From Vanilla planifolia (Eukaryota > Streptophyta > Magnoliopsida > Asparagales > Orchidaceae), in contig CM043875.1 in assembly GCA_023846275.1 (NCBI GenBank), positions 3,035,569 to 3,099,568 of the forward strand: a stretch of 64,000 nucleotides of DNA, read 5' to 3'. The notes beneath the pieces are model-generated. The model did no database searches and was not told where the DNA came from. It saw nothing but the letters and a program-made list of their open reading frames with translations. Below, piece by piece: positions 24,970 to 38,645 of the stretch. A program made the position numbers and the translations under genes. Every line of letters begins with the position of its first letter. Position 1 is the first letter of the stretch.

Positions 24970-27775
24970 ACCAAATAACCTTAAAATGTTTTTGTCAATT
25001 ATTATTTCATTATTTTATTGAATTTTTAAATCATTTAAAATAAACATTAAGTTTTTATTTTTTAAAAATATTTGATTAAAATTCTTGGAAGTAATTATCT
25101 AACAAAGAATTTTTAAAATAATGATAAATTTTAATTTATTATTTTAAAATATTTTAATAGGGATTTAGAAGTCTAACATGTTACTATCACACTTTATTAG
25201 ATATCTTTATATTCTTGTTATTTAGATTTTAATAACATTCAAATGATTTTATATTATTTTTAAACTTAAAGATTTTATGATTATCTAATAGAGCTTAAAG
25301 TTTCCACTATTGCTACTTTTTATGTTAACTTTTCATCAAGATTGTCATCTGTTTATAATATTATTTATGTTGCATTAACAAATGTTACTCGTCATGCATT
25401 TTTTGAATCTAAACAAACTATTATAGATGTTGCATACAATTGTCATGACCATAATACAAATATATAGTATGTTATATAATTAGATAAATAATATGAACTT
25501 ACAATACTAAACAATACATCAGATTATATATGCATATTGTATTAAATATATCTATTTCGTAATTCATGTAGCTTATCTAAATTTTTCCACTATGATCATT
25601 GAATTCCGAAGTGTATTTTTCTCATCTCCTCTTTTTCACTAATCCTAATAGAACATCTTCTAATTCTTTTATGTTTTTATTAACTTATTACAAAATTTCC
25701 CTCGTCTTTTATCTTCGCATCTCTCACTTTCTCTCTCGCTCTTTCTCTCTCTCTCTCTCCTCTCCCTTCTTTCTTCTTATTCATTTCTGCCCTTAAATGG
25801 TTTTTCTAAGAATAATTTTCAATCCCTTCTTCTATAAGACTCCTAACCATATCACAAATCCAATCATATTTCATTTCCATGGTTTTTAACCAACCATAAC
25901 TCTCCTTTCATCTAAGTAATATAGCACTTGGGGTTACTTCTTTGCTACATGTTCAACCAATAGTATCTCTTGTTTAGCTCCACATGGTTATCTTTTCTTG
26001 GCATTATATGATAATCATTTTTTCATTTTATATTTATTAACATTTTTTTCCAAACAAGATAACCTTTGTCTAGCATTTTGTATATTGGGTCTTAATATTA
26101 ATCCCAATTTTAAAATTTTAGCCACTATGAGATATGATCCCAAAAGATAACCTTTCAATGTACATTTGACATCCTCAAATCATCTATATCATGTTTAAAT
26201 TAAATTTTTTTTCATATAAAACATGTTAAAACATTAAAAAAATAAAATATTTTAAACTATAAAAATAAATATATAATTGGATAAAACTTATCAAAAAGAA
26301 TATAATGATATTATTTCTTCTTAATCAAAGTCTGTTTGATGTTGTTATAAATTATTGAAGTTTAAATAGTTATAATTTTTTTTTATTAAGTTACATATCT
26401 AATTTCATATTTTGCAAACACTCTCTCCTTTCCAATTTCCTGTGCCCAACATTGCAAGAGCCATGATTCCTTTCATTAGAAAAAAGCAAATTAAGGAAAT
26501 GTAAGCTTGCTTTGGGGCAAGTGGGACTCAACTTTGTGCTTTCTCTCTCGCTACAGCTGACAATTTCATAATTTAACTTACTTTTGCTCGGTTGTGACTT
26601 CGTTTGCTTAATGTAGGGTTTGATTCAGCGTGAAAATCATTAGCATTAGGTTCTAATCAACTTTTTTGCTTGATAAGAGGTCTTTTTGAGGAAGAAAGCT
26701 AACAAATTTTGAAAAAAGTGAGCTCAAGAAGGTCGAAACCTGCGGATAGAGAAAGTGTTCATGGAGAAAGGAAGAGAGAAGAAAAGAACAAACAAATAAA
26801 AATAAATCTTAAAGTAAGTTATGCAACCTTGAATAATAATTATAATTATAAAAATTTTGATATTGAGTTAAGGTTGTTGCTACTTGATAAAATGAACCTA
26901 AGGAGTAGAAAATTGGTTAATAATAGGAATCGTTATGAAAAATGAGTAAATCTTAAGGTTCATCTTTATGTTTTGATTCCAATATTTATACCACCTTTTA
27001 TCTTCATAATTGGAATTTATATCCCTTTTTATCGTGCTTAACTATATTACACAAATAATGATAAAATATTTCATTAATACCTTAATATAATATTCAAGGG
27101 TTTCTTACTACAATTTACACACTTTTGTCCCAATCCAAAATGTGATAAAAATTTGAAATAATGAGGTGCCTTGCATTCAATATCAAAAAAATGATGGATG
27201 TATTTATGTCCACCTTATTTTTGTTGTTCAATATCCTCTAACTTTCTCAACTTATTTTAATTCTTCCCTAACTTCCAATTCACCAAAATAAAGAACAATA
27301 ATGTGTGCATTTGTTAGCAGATTGATCATCATTATTTGAAAAGCATTGCTCAGCTAATGTAGGACAGATTTAGACTTTTACTAAGATCTAAATTGGAGCA
27401 TACAACATAATAGATGCTTAATAGTTTATGAAAAAATATAAAAAAATATTATGCACTAATCAGGGTTAATGATGTGTGTGATATTTTAAAATTATTCAAA
27501 GATTAGTATTTTAAAATTGTAACATAGATTATTAAGTTAAATATGTGACAATACTTTAAGCATTATGTATAAAATTTTATAAAACTAATTTTGTTACGTC
27601 TAGTTCTACATATATAAAATAAAAAATTTAAAACAATCTCTATATGGGATACTTTAATAAAAAAGATTAACTATAATTTTAAATTACTTAAAAAATAAAA
27701 CTTGATAAAAGATGTGCACCTTTTTGGTGATAATGTTCTATAATATCGTAGGAATTGGCATTTCGAGCACCAAAA
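24970..27775. other. AT-rich intergenic DNA with a CT-rich microsatellite
   Basis: Contains an imperfect (CT)n run at about 25,725-25,765. The frame at 26,709-26,945 is basic and asparagine-rich without a recognisable domain. Nothing else is supported. Confidence 0.5.
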
Positions 27776-27779
27776 TGGT

Positions 27780-28060
27780 AAAAGGGTAACATGTGGTGAT
27801 TTGGATCAGTAGGGAAGCTTGGAGGTGTTGGTGAAAGTGAGAATTTATTTGGTCACTAGCTCTCCTGGTAGAATATCTCTCATATTTGATTATTGTATTT
27901 CATAAGGAATTTGTTTACCAACTCTCTTAGTCGAAGGTCTCCCACATTTGATCCTTGTCCCTCACAAGGGAAGTTGGAATTTCTCTGACAAGGATTGGGT
28001 GAACATATTTTGTTCATAAAGATAAAAATATACAAATAAAATAAACTTTTATTCCATCAT
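27780..28060. repeat. LTR-like fragment with an internal ~65-bp duplication
   Basis: The phrases tcactagctctcctgg...tctctcatatttgatta and ccaactctcttagtcgaagg...ctcccacatttgatcc are diverged copies about 65 bases apart, each followed by a tca(t/c)aagg(g)aa word. The text ends in caaggattgggtgaac. This style resembles the transcribed part of plant LTRs, but no TG..CA boundary or primer site could be fixed. Confidence 0.4.
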
Positions 28061-28179
28061 TTTCATCTCTTATAACCTAGTGAACATATCTTTATTTATA
28101 TAGACCTTCAAGATTCATCAATATCTTTTAAAAATAATAAAAAAACACAAAAATTTAATTAAATTAAGTAGTTTCCAAA

Positions 28180-28515
28180 CATCTCATGCATTTCAGGTGA
28201 CAATAACGATGAGCAACGAAACAACAGAGAACAAAAGTATAAGCAACAAAAGGGCAAGGCGAGTGGTGCAACAGAGCTGCTGATTTGAGTTTCGGGTAGG
28301 TGCAAGTTAGGCAGAATAGGTGGACGGGTGGGTTATCGAAGGACGTCATGGGTCGTCAGGGGTAACGGGTCGACGATGGTCGAGCACGGGTCAAACAGGG
28401 TTCCCAGGTCTATATGGTCGCACGGGCGTTTAGGTCAGCTTAGGCAATGACAATGGATGTCGATGATGGTGGTGACGGTAGCAAATGGTAGTGGACGATG
28501 ACAAGCAGTAAAATC
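28180..28515. other. Moderately GC-rich island without a readable frame
   Basis: The plus strand is G-rich, with recurring words such as gggtcg, ggtcga, cgatggt and acgggt, and GAT/GGT triplet-like runs at its right end. Open frames on the minus strand (for example 28,164-28,349) are cysteine/leucine-rich and unconvincing. It is probably a transposon fragment, perhaps part of the same element as the LTR-like piece just to its left. Confidence 0.35.
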
Positions 28516-28519
28516 AATA

Positions 28520-29615
28520 AAAAAAATTCAAATTTAAGCATTTTTAAAGTAATTTTGATAAAATTTTTTATCGATTGACTTGTGAAATTGGTGCGACACT
28601 AACAAATGTATGTTTATAAGCTAATATTAAATGCTCATGTGTCATCAACTCTCTAAGATTCACAAAAAATAAAGATTAAGATTAAAGATCTAGAGAGGGA
28701 TCAAAGAACACAAAAATAACTCATGTATGAGGCTTGTGTCTTTGTTAAATTCATACTTTGTGACATATTTCTTCTCTTACAAACATGTTTTATGGATATA
28801 TTAAGCAATTTGAAGTTGTCCCAACTACATAACGTTTGATGTACTTGTTACCATAAATTGTGTTTTTTTTGGAGTAGTGTTTGTGAAGAGAAGAATCATC
28901 CATAATTTTGGTATATTTTTTAATTCAAGTAAAACATGAGATATTTTGAAAGAATTTATTGAAAGTGTAGACCAAGATTCTTTCAAATCAAATTAGTTTA
29001 AGGAGTAAGATGAGATCAGTTTTCATTTAAGTTCTTTTATGGATAATTGAATGAACGCTTTAGGTGGTAAGTTACATAAGCACCAAAAATCATCAAATGG
29101 CCCTTAATGCATCGAGTTACAACATTAAAACATCCTAATGCATGCAATGCATACCAAATTCCTTAGATAAGAAATAATACACTAATACATAAAACTATAA
29201 AAATATGAAAAAAATTACAAGTTCATAATGAAAATATAATTACATCTAAAATGTTTGGAAATGCACATTGAAGAAACATATATGAGCTTGAAATGTTAAG
29301 GAAAATCATTGAGATGTCACTTATGATCTATGGTTAGCTAAACACAATGTTTAATTAAACTCCAAGATCTAGCACAATTGGTTTATAGATACTTAAAATA
29401 AACAAATGCAACACAAGAGTATCATATATACATCATAATACACTAGAAATAACAAGAAAATTTGTGATATCCAAATTTGTCTAAAGTGGCCCAAATGTAT
29501 GAAAAACTTGGTACATTCCTAAGCAAAATGGGCATCTAAAATAAATTTAGAAAACCTAATTTGAACATACAATACATAGTATTAACGTAAAATTGAGCTT
29601 AAATGGGGATAATAT
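28520..29615. other. AT-rich intergenic DNA
   Basis: No frame, RNA gene or domain that I can support. Confidence 0.5.
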
Positions 29616-29619
29616 GTGG

Positions 29620-29945
29620 AGCATAGACAATTTGTCTAAACAAAGATATAAAACTTAAGAGTTTCATATAATATATAATTTATTAAGGTGTGTTACATTT
29701 AGTTTCACTATGTAAACATACTTTTGTTTAACCTTAATCCGAAACTTTTGTATGAGATATTATTTATTAATGTATAATTCATCTATTTTGTTTATGTAAA
29801 CTTATCTTCAATGGACTATAATCCAAAACTTTTGAATGATATATTAATTATTAATGGATAATACTTATAAAAGACTTAGAATATGAACACATTGTTAAGA
29901 TAAAACTCAAAAATTTCATATAACACATTATCATTTAATATATGA
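29620..29945. repeat. Degenerate ~87-bp tandem repeat, up to four copies
   Basis: The clearest pair is taaacatacttttgtttaac...aatccgaaacttttg...tattaatg near 29,713-29,785 and taaacttatcttcaatggac...aatccaaaacttttg...attaatgg near 29,800-29,872. Flanking text (caaagatataaaacttaaga and gataaaactcaaaaatttca, each followed by tcatataa) looks like two more diverged units. Confidence 0.55.
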
Positions 29946-30544
29946 TATATATATATATATATATAGTTTATTTTTGTGAGCAATTTATGATTTGTTTCGA
30001 TCAAATGTGTAGTATGTGCAAAAGTATAAACCTTGTAACAGCTAATTTATCTCATTGGAAATCAAAATATAGTTTTTTTAGACATTGGAGTAACCTTAAT
30101 CCACCTTCTAAACACTCCATTCTTATTAATAGCATAACAAATCTAAATAGAAGAATACTTGTTTAAATTTTCAATATAATAATTTTATTTTCAAAATCCA
30201 ACAAGGGATATTATTGTATAACAAACTAAGATCTCTAGAAATCTTTTTCTAATGTTGCTTTCACTCTTTATCATTATTTATTCATTCTACAAGTGATTGA
30301 TAACATCATTTTAATCATCTCTATAATGTGCTACTTTTCATGCATTGGTTATAGGTGAATGTTATCTAAGCTTATATTGGAAATGTGCTATTTTAATAAA
30401 GAAAATAGTGAATTAACTATTAAAAAGAGACACAAAAAGTAATTGAATGAATGAGCTATGAATATTTTACACTATAGTTTTCTTGCCATTGAATACAAAC
30501 ACATTTTGAACTTACAAATTGTTTATGAGATTTAGAATATACTT

Positions 30545-33500
30545 TAGGTGACCTATGATAGTACTTCTCAAGTAAGGAAAAACAAAGTCAATATGTTAAC
30601 TCATATTATTAATGCTTTAGAATGATTTTGGCCAAACAATTAAGTCTATGATGACTTTATAAACATTAGTAACAATATTTCTAAATTAGGAATGGTTTAT
30701 TCTAATGCAAATGGGTGCCAAAAATCATCAGAGTGCTACCCAAGGAATACAATCATTTTGTAATAAACATCAAGGTAGAAAAAAACATTTCAAAACTCCC
30801 TCTAGATAAATTCATGGGGGATCCTATGATCGATGAAATGATGATGACATAATTCAAGGAGTTGTAGAAAAGTAAAATTCAAAGAAGAATGATGAAGGCA
30901 TTACATTAATGATAGAGTCATCCTCGATATCTAACACTTTAGGTGAGCATAAGGTAGCTCTGATTACTAAAAGTTTATCTTATTTAGTTAAATCTTGCGG
31001 TGTAGGGAAAGGAAACATAAAAGAGTGGACATCAAGGAATAAGCTCAAAGTTAAAGAAGAAGTTGTTTTCCATAATTATAGAAAACCAGGATTTATTTTG
31101 TTTGAATGCCCAAAAATTCATGAAAGGATTGAAAAATACAAGAACAACCACAAGAGGAAAGCAATGCAGGTGGCTTGGAGTGCTCAAAGGAGCCTTCTTC
31201 TAATGGTAATGAGAAGAATGAAGGCTTGATATGTCTTATGGACAAAGAGGATATTTTGAGGAAGGAATAATCTAATTATCTTTGTTTGTGTAAGAATCCA
31301 AGTGAAACAAACAAAAGATATTTATACTGATTTGAAAAACACCAGGGATGAATTGCTAGCACAAATACTTAAATTTTAATGTAGTATTTAAGTTCAATGC
31401 TTTTAAGAGTTTTCATTCATATAGTTATATTTCTTAGAATCATCGTATTGATCATATGAAGACTTCATTTGTACATTCATATAGAGGCATGCCTCCTAAA
31501 TAGGACCAAGGGCTACCTATAGTATTTGATAGCAAGTGTTCAAAACATAAGATTAAGAATTCATCCTTGTTTGCCTAGCTTAAGGCCATTGATGGTGAAG
31601 AAGTCACCCTAAAGAACTACTCTACGAAGTTGGTTGTCAACATAGCTATCATTGGTAATTCTTCTACATTTATTTTCAATGTTATACTAGTTTATGTTTT
31701 AAAGTATAATTTCTTAAGTATAAGTCAATTATGTGATTCAAGTTTTAAAGTAATTTTTTATCCTAAACAATATGTTATTAGAAAAAATAATGAACTATTA
31801 GATGTAACTTCTAGGACAAATAAAACTTATAAGTTATATTTCAAGATATAGAAGCACGTGGTATGAAATGCCATATAACTCAAGCCAATGATGCCAACCT
31901 TTGGCATATAAGGATTTGTCATGCTAATACCTCAACCATTAAGTAAATAATAAGATAAAACTTAATTATGGGTTCACCTAATTTGTAATGAAATACTGAA
32001 CACACATGTAATCCATGTCAAAAAGGTAAGCAAACAAATATTTCATTCAAACCTAAGAATGAAATTCCACTTGAAGACATTTGGAGACACTTCATTTAGA
32101 TCTTTTAGATTGGTTCAATCTTATAATTTATGAAAGAAAAGGTATGGACATGTAATTGTAGATGACTATCAAGGTGCACTTGGGACTTATTTCTTAAAAA
32201 GTAAATTAATGCTCTTGAAAACTTTATCAAGTAGAAGTGGTCAAGAAGAATTCAAGAATGACTCATTCATAGATTATTGTAGCAAGTATGGGGTTAACAC
32301 TTTCTCGTCATCTAGGACTCTCTAACAAAATAGTATTATAGAAAAAATAGAATATTTATTGATCTAACTAGGTGCATACCTAATGAGTATGATGTTCTTA
32401 AGTATTTTTTAGGCCTAAGAAATTAGCATGACTTGTGTTGTTATGAACTATGTAATTGCTCATCCAATTTGAAAAATTATACTTTATGAACTACTATATG
32501 CTAAGCTCATTTGCCTTTATATGGATGCAAATTTTATGTCCTTAACAATGTAAAAAGTGATTTTATGCAAAATTAGATAAACGAAAATTCTTAAGATATT
32601 CATTAAATGATAAGCCATATAAGATATTTAATGAGAAGACTCTAATAATAGAAGAATCCATTCATATAACTTTTGTTGAATATCCTCTTATTGGACATAA
32701 TGTAGTAATTATGTAAGAAGATAATAGGAATTTTGGGAAATTAAGCATTGAAGATAATATTGTTCATAAACAAAATATAGTTGAAGTTCAAGAATCTCTA
32801 GTAAATCATATGCTTAAAGAATGTTAATTCAATGAGGGCCACCTTAAAGATCTAGTATTAGGAGACATAAAGAAAAGAGTGAGAACAAGAGCAAACTTAA
32901 ATAGTTACGTATTTGTTTCTTGTTATGAACCAAAATCTATCTAAAAAATATTGCATGATAAGCTTCAGTTATTAGCTATGAATGAGGAGCTAAGTCAATT
33001 TGGAAGAACGAGGAATACAAATTAATGCTAATCAAACCATTTTTTGATTAGAACTAAATGGATTTTTATGAATAAGTTAGATGATAAAGGAATTATTGTT
33101 AGAAATAATTCTTGGTTGGTAGCAAAAAGATATCATCAAGTTGATGGAATAGACATTGATAAAAACATTTGCATGGGTTACTAAGCTAGAAGCCATTAGG
33201 ATTCTTTTATCTTATGCTTTCATTAAGGGCTTTAAATTATATCAAATGGATATAAATAGTATATTTTTAAATGGATTTATAAATGAAGAGATTTATATTA
33301 AGCATTCTCATAGTTTTGTAGTGCATGACAAGTTAGACCACATTCACAAATTGAAAAAGCTTTTTATGGTTTGAAATAAGTCTTGAGGGCATGGTATAAT
33401 AAGTTCTTTGGTTTTCTTATTTTAAATAATTTTATTGCAGGAAGAGTTGACACTACTCTTTTTATTAATAATGTAATAGAAGACTAATTAGTTTGTTAAA

Positions 33501-34255
33501 TTTATATTGATAATATTATTTTTGTTTAACCAATGATGACCTTTGTGAGAGATTTATAAATTTAATGACAAATAAATTTAACATGAGTTTGATGGGTGTG
33601 ATAACTTTTTTTCTGACTACAAGTTAATAAAGTGAAAAATAAAACTTTTATATCCTAAACTAAGCATACTCTAGAATTGAAGAACTTTGAATTTGATAAT
33701 CTAAAAGCTAAAAAGCTCTCATGTCAAAAAATATGTTATTAGCTAAGGAAGAAAAGGAAAAATCTATTGATGTGAAGTTATATAAAGAAATGATAGATTC
33801 CTTTTTATATTATATAGCTAGTAGACTCAACATTATGTATAACAAGTTTATTTGTGCAAGATTTTAATCCAATCCTTAAGAATCTCACTTACAAGCTATA
33901 AAATGTATACTTTCATGTTGGCTTTATAGGTAGTAGAATTGCTAAGAAATGCACTTTTGGCACTTGTCAATTTCTTGGACACTTATCTATCCTTTGGGCA
34001 AGCAGGAAACAAAAATGTGTAGCTTTATTCACAACTTAATCTAAGTATATTATTAGTAGAGGTTGGGTAACTCAAGTTCTATGAATTAGATTATAATTTA
34101 GAGAATATGACATTCATTTAATAGAAACACCAACTTATTATAATAATGCCAATACCATATGCCTAACTAAAAATTCAATCTAGCACTCTCAAATTAAAAT
34201 ACATAAACTCAATGTTGTTGAGTTTGTTTTTAAGAGTTTATTCTATTGATATACT
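30545..34255 (+). mobile_element. Decayed Ty1/copia retrotransposon, SIRE-like (gag-pol remnant)
   Basis: Domains follow in copia order across many stops and frameshifts. Gag is at 30,550-31,280 (SNISKLGMVYSN, then KERKHKRV-type basic text, then a zinc knuckle at about 31,066-31,116 reading NYRKPGFILFECP whose first cysteine codons are mutated, then GLICLMDKED). A protease-region relic is near 31,525-31,620 (DSKCSKH, LKAIDGEEVTL). The GAG-pre-integrase part is at 31,700-31,920 (LSISQLCDSSFKVIF). Integrase is at 31,900-32,345 (CHANTSTIK, CQKGKQTNISF, YGHVIVDDYQGALGTYF). Reverse transcriptase is at 33,140-33,620 (KTFAWVTKLEAIRILLSYA, LYQMDINSIFLNGFINEEIY, then a stop before the RAWY block, then YIDNIIF). 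RNase H is at 33,925-34,240 (GTCQFLGHLSILWASRKQK, NSI*HSQIK). The gag/zinc-knuckle style resembles the SIRE/Maximus lineage. No LTRs could be recognised, so the ends are only the limits of readable homology. It is certainly inactive. Confidence 0.9.
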
Positions 34256-34259
34256 CAAA

Positions 34260-34865
34260 AAATATTTTTAACTAAATTTGAGCTTATAATACACTCTCCA
34301 ATATTCTATCATTATTTTAATATTTTTTATATAAACAAAATAGTTTAAGAAATTGACTTGATCAGCTTCGACTAAACCCACCAAGATCTTCTTGGCTTGA
34401 TTTTAGGATTCCTTTCACTGTAATTAGGGTAAAAATGTCGGTTGTTATAAACATACGAAACAATATAACTTACAATATATATAGTTCATGAGACTTGGTA
34501 AGCATTCATTTCTAATCCCTTAACAATTTAAACTCGTTTAATAATCTTTTTACTTAAGCATAATTAATTCCTTTATTTTTAAAACTTTATAACAAATTTA
34601 TTTGACTATCAAAAATTTCAATGCAAGTATTATTGGATTTTTCTTAATAAGCACTTCCAAAATATATGCTTATTTTAAGAATTTGAATTAGTTTTCAAAT
34701 TTTTTGGTTTTTTTAAATATTTTTTTAACTCATTCTAGTTTTAAAAAACTCAAGCTTCATTCGCAAAATACAAATGTTTACTTTCTTATTTGTATAGTAA
34801 TGTCATTTATAAGATATTTATATAAAGTATGATTTTGGGATATTATAATCTCCTCATTTTCTAAA
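34260..34865. other. AT-rich spacer between copia and gypsy remnants
   Basis: Probably untranslated ends of the two neighbouring retroelements. No LTR, polypurine tract or target duplication can be placed with confidence. Confidence 0.4.
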
Positions 34866-34869
34866 TTGT

Positions 34870-37800
34870 TTTCCTAAAAATTAAACAAGGGCATTGGATT
34901 TGTATTTATACTTCAACTTTTTTTGTTGTTACTTCCTATTTAGTTTAAATATGCCAAAATATTTTTATCATGGGTATCATTTTAAACTATAATGCCTTGC
35001 TACTTCTATCTAGAATTTGAATTGGTTTTTTTAATGTCACATTTAGTTGAATATAAATCTCTTTATTATAACTGATAATATGAGGTCGATCAAAAATATA
35101 TTTTCTAATGATGACAAATGATAAAAATCATGAGCTTCAACTATAGAGGTAAAACTAATTTATAAGCCATTTTTCTAGCACTTTCTATAATTTGAAATAG
35201 ACAAATTTATTTATGCCTTAACTTTCTAGTGATACATTTTAAAGAACTAATATTAATAAATATATGTTCTCCTTCTTAAAATACTTAGTTTTTATATTTT
35301 TCCAAAATTTTCTTTTAACTATCTTGAGCAATTTGATATCTTTCTCTAAAAATCTTTGCTTTTTGTAGTCTTATCAACAAAATTAAGACTAATCAATTTT
35401 CTTTCCTTACCTTCATACCAACACATAAGAGATACATATTTTCTTCCATATATAGCTTCTTAAAAAGTCATTTTAATACGAGTTTAATAGATATTATTAT
35501 AAGCAAATTCTACTAATGATATATAATTTTTCTAATATCTCCAAAAACTTAACAAACACAGTCTCAATAAATCTTTCAAAGTTTTAATTATCCTTTTTAT
35601 TTGTTTATCTATTTGAGGATAACATATTATATTAAATCTTAATTATGTATCAAATACTTGATGTACATTCTTTTAGAAATGTGATATAACCTTAGGATCT
35701 CCAGTGATTATAATATTTAGTGCACCATGTAATCTAACAATTTATTTTATGTAGATTTTGGTCAATATTTTATTGAGTATGCTATTCTTATTATTACAAA
35801 ATGAGTTAATTTAATTAATCTATCATAAATATAATCATGGCCAATAAGACATGTAGGAAATCCATCACACAAAATATATGATAATACTTTTCTATTTCCA
35901 TTCAAGGATAAGTAAACGTTGCAATGAACTAGTTAGCTTGTGTTATTCCCACTTTACTTATTAGCATATTAAATATTTTCTAACTTCTTCTAATGCATCT
36001 TTTCTTAATCTTAACAACTAATATCTTTGTTTTTGCTATTGATACATCTTTTTTCCTTTAAGATTGATAAAGCATTTGGAATTATAAGTTTCTCTTAGCA
36101 ATAATTGTCTTAATTATTTATGTGTAGAAATTAATAATCAACCTTAAAATCTAAATATATTATTATTATCCAATATAAAATTAGATATCTATCATATTTA
36201 CATTCTATACAATTTTTCTATATTTATTTAACCAATTGTTGATCTTCTTTAAGAGACTTTAGCTAATTAAATCTTATTAATAGTTAAAACAGTAATTTCA
36301 CATTATTTTATATTTCTCTTTCTAATAATAATTTATCAAATTGAAATATTATTTTTTTAATTTTGTTGAGAAAGAATCATATTAATATTGAAAGCTTTTC
36401 TTGATGCATTTGCAATATTTGCCTTTCTTAGATGATAGATAATGCCTAAGTCATATTCTTTAATAAATTATATTCATCTTCTCTATCTTAAGCTCTTTTT
36501 ATATAAAAGTATACTTCAAACTCTAAGGACTAATAAATTCTTTATATTTCACATTATAAAAATAATACTTTCAAATTTTTAAAACAAATACAATAGTTGC
36601 AAGTTTCAAGTCATAATTTTGGTAATTTCTCTCAAATAGTTTTTCATTATCTTAAAACATAAGTAATTTCTTTCTTGAACTTCATTAATACACAATCCAA
36701 TTCTTAAAAAAATGCATCATTATATATTTGATAGCCCTCTATTTCTTTTTATAAAATCAAAATTGGAGCTCATGCAACTAATCTTCAAAGGTTTGAAAAC
36801 TATCCTCACAAGAAAAATGTCATTCCATTAATTTAATCAAAGGAGATTATTTAAGAATCCTATTTTTTTGTAATATTTATCTAATCTCAAAAACATTTGA
36901 CCCCAAAAATAATAATAAGCTAGGACCAATCAATAATGTTTTGAGAATCAACTAAAATTCTCTTAGCACTAACAGTATGTCATAAGAATACTACTTGGGA
37001 TAACCAAAACTCATATTTGAAAAATTTAGCATACAAATGATGCTCTCTTAATATTTTAAAAATAATACATAAATGATTAGCATGCACCTTAGTATTCATT
37101 GAGTGCACAATACATTATTAATAAAGATGATAGCATAGTGATCTAAGTAATTCTTAAAAATCCTTTTTATTATATCCATAAAAGTTATGGGTGAGGTGTC
37201 GATATTAAGAAATACTAATGGTCATATTGAGTTCTAAATTATGTTTAAATTTATTTTCCTCTTTTACTCTTAACTTGTGATAACCAAATCTCAAATTTAT
37301 TCTAAAGAATACAATAACACTTTGCAATTGATCAAATAGCTAATATGTATTAGAAGATGAATATTTTTTATTCGTAGTGACATTCATTATGTATTTGTAT
37401 TCTATGCACATTTTGAGACTCGTTCTTTTTCTTTACAAACAATATTGTAGCTTCCCATTGAAGCACATAAGGCTAGATAAAATCCTTATCTAACAACTCC
37501 TAAATCTATACTTTGATCCCTTATAGTTTTCCAAATGTCATTTTATAAGAAGCTATAAATATGTGTTCTACTTTTGACATTAACTGAATGCTAAACTCAA
37601 TCTCCCTATCTACAGAAAGTCATGATAATTTGTTTAGAAACACATCTAGATATTCACATATCATCGGTATATCTTATAATTTTAGAAACTTTTGAAATAT
37701 ATTCACTCTAGATAACAAGTATATTTTCCTTTCTTTTAATATCATATTCTATTCCTTCAATGCAGATGTGATAAGAATTTCTCTTCCTTTCCAAAAATAA

Positions 37801-38640
37801 TTTACTTCTTCCCCCTCAACTATTCTAAGTTTCACTTTTTTCTCCATACAATCTATTTTCATTTGATGTTCTTATAATCAATACATTCCCAATACAATGT
37901 CAATTATTGCTAATGGTAAAGCAATTAACTTAAGAAAAAATTTTCTTCCTTGAATTTGTATAGTCCTTATAATAAACTGATCAACCTTAATTTCTTTTTT
38001 ATTAGATAACTAATAATGAATTATCATTTTGTTTTAACTCTATGAATATTTACCAAGCATATAATGGGATATCAAGAATGAGAAACTTTATAATCAAATA
38101 ATATTATAATTAGAAAATACTAAATATATAGAGTATATATAACAACATTTGTGGATCTAAAACATCTTATTATAAGATAACATAAACTCTAGACTGGTTA
38201 CTTTTGCCAACACTTGTTTAAGGTATTATAGATGTAACACTCTACTAATGTTTCTAAATGCTAAGGACATCTCAAATCCTATCCTAAATGAGGACATGTT
38301 CTAGTCATATTGCCTAAGTCTATATAAATAGAAAATGCTAAATATAAAGAGTATTTATAATAACATATGTGGATATGAGAGCATTGTGTTATGAGATAGC
38401 ATAAACTCTGTGTTGATCAATGTTGCTTGCACCTCTTAAAACTATAGTATAACTAACATCTCTACTAATTCTCTAAGATCTTACAGCCATCTTAGATCCT
38501 ACTCTCATAGGAGGACAAGCTCAGGCCATTTCTACAAACAAAACATCTCAGCAACACTCATCTACCAAACCAACAAATCCTTCTTTAAAATTTCCCACTT
38601 TCTGAACACTTGGGAAACATTTCCCTCTTTACTTCTCTAA
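34870..38640 (-). mobile_element. Decayed Ty3/gypsy retrotransposon (zinc knuckle, protease, RT, RNase H, integrase)
   Basis: Read from right to left. Duplicated gag zinc-knuckle/protease-start text lies at 38,545-38,112. The protease C-terminal part is at 37,960-37,800 (LAIIDIVLGMY, IDCMEKKV). Next comes the pre-RT region (REIEFSIQLM, IQELLDKDFI near 37,500), then RT at 37,460-37,000 (ATILFVKKK, a frameshift, then MCIEYKYIMNVTT; HANHLCIIFKILREHHLYAK, FFKYEFWLSQVVFL), the RNase H region, and integrase near 35,480-35,400 (EAIYGRKYVSLMCWYEGKE). The integrase C-terminus is at 35,270-34,880 (MAYKLVLPL, then KPIQILDRS and MIPMIKIFW). The order and motifs are those of plant Ty3/gypsy elements, probably chromovirus-type, although no chromodomain is readable. 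Stops and frameshifts are everywhere. The 5' (right) end is cut at 38,641 by the LTR-like insertion described next. Confidence 0.88.
38112..38545. repeat. 218-bp tandem duplication inside the gypsy gag/protease boundary
   Basis: The phrase agaaaat(a/g)ctaaatata starts at 38,112 and again at 38,330, and each copy is followed by gagtat, ataacata, aactct and later gaggacat or gaggacaa. On the minus strand each unit holds a worn CCHC-knuckle phrase (NMTRTCPH in the copy near 38,300) followed by the first part of the protease region. The element therefore carries its nucleocapsid/protease junction twice. Confidence 0.75.
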
Positions 38641-38645
38641 TATAC
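38641..38645. repeat. Target site duplication, left copy (tatac)
   Basis: The five bases tatac immediately before TGTTACACCC match the five bases tatac at 41,735-41,739 immediately after GGGTATAACA. Five bases is the normal duplication length for plant LTR retrotransposons. Confidence 0.7.

Noticed and set aside
26709..26945. 78-codon basic frame
   Set aside because: Asparagine/lysine-rich chance frame in AT-rich DNA.
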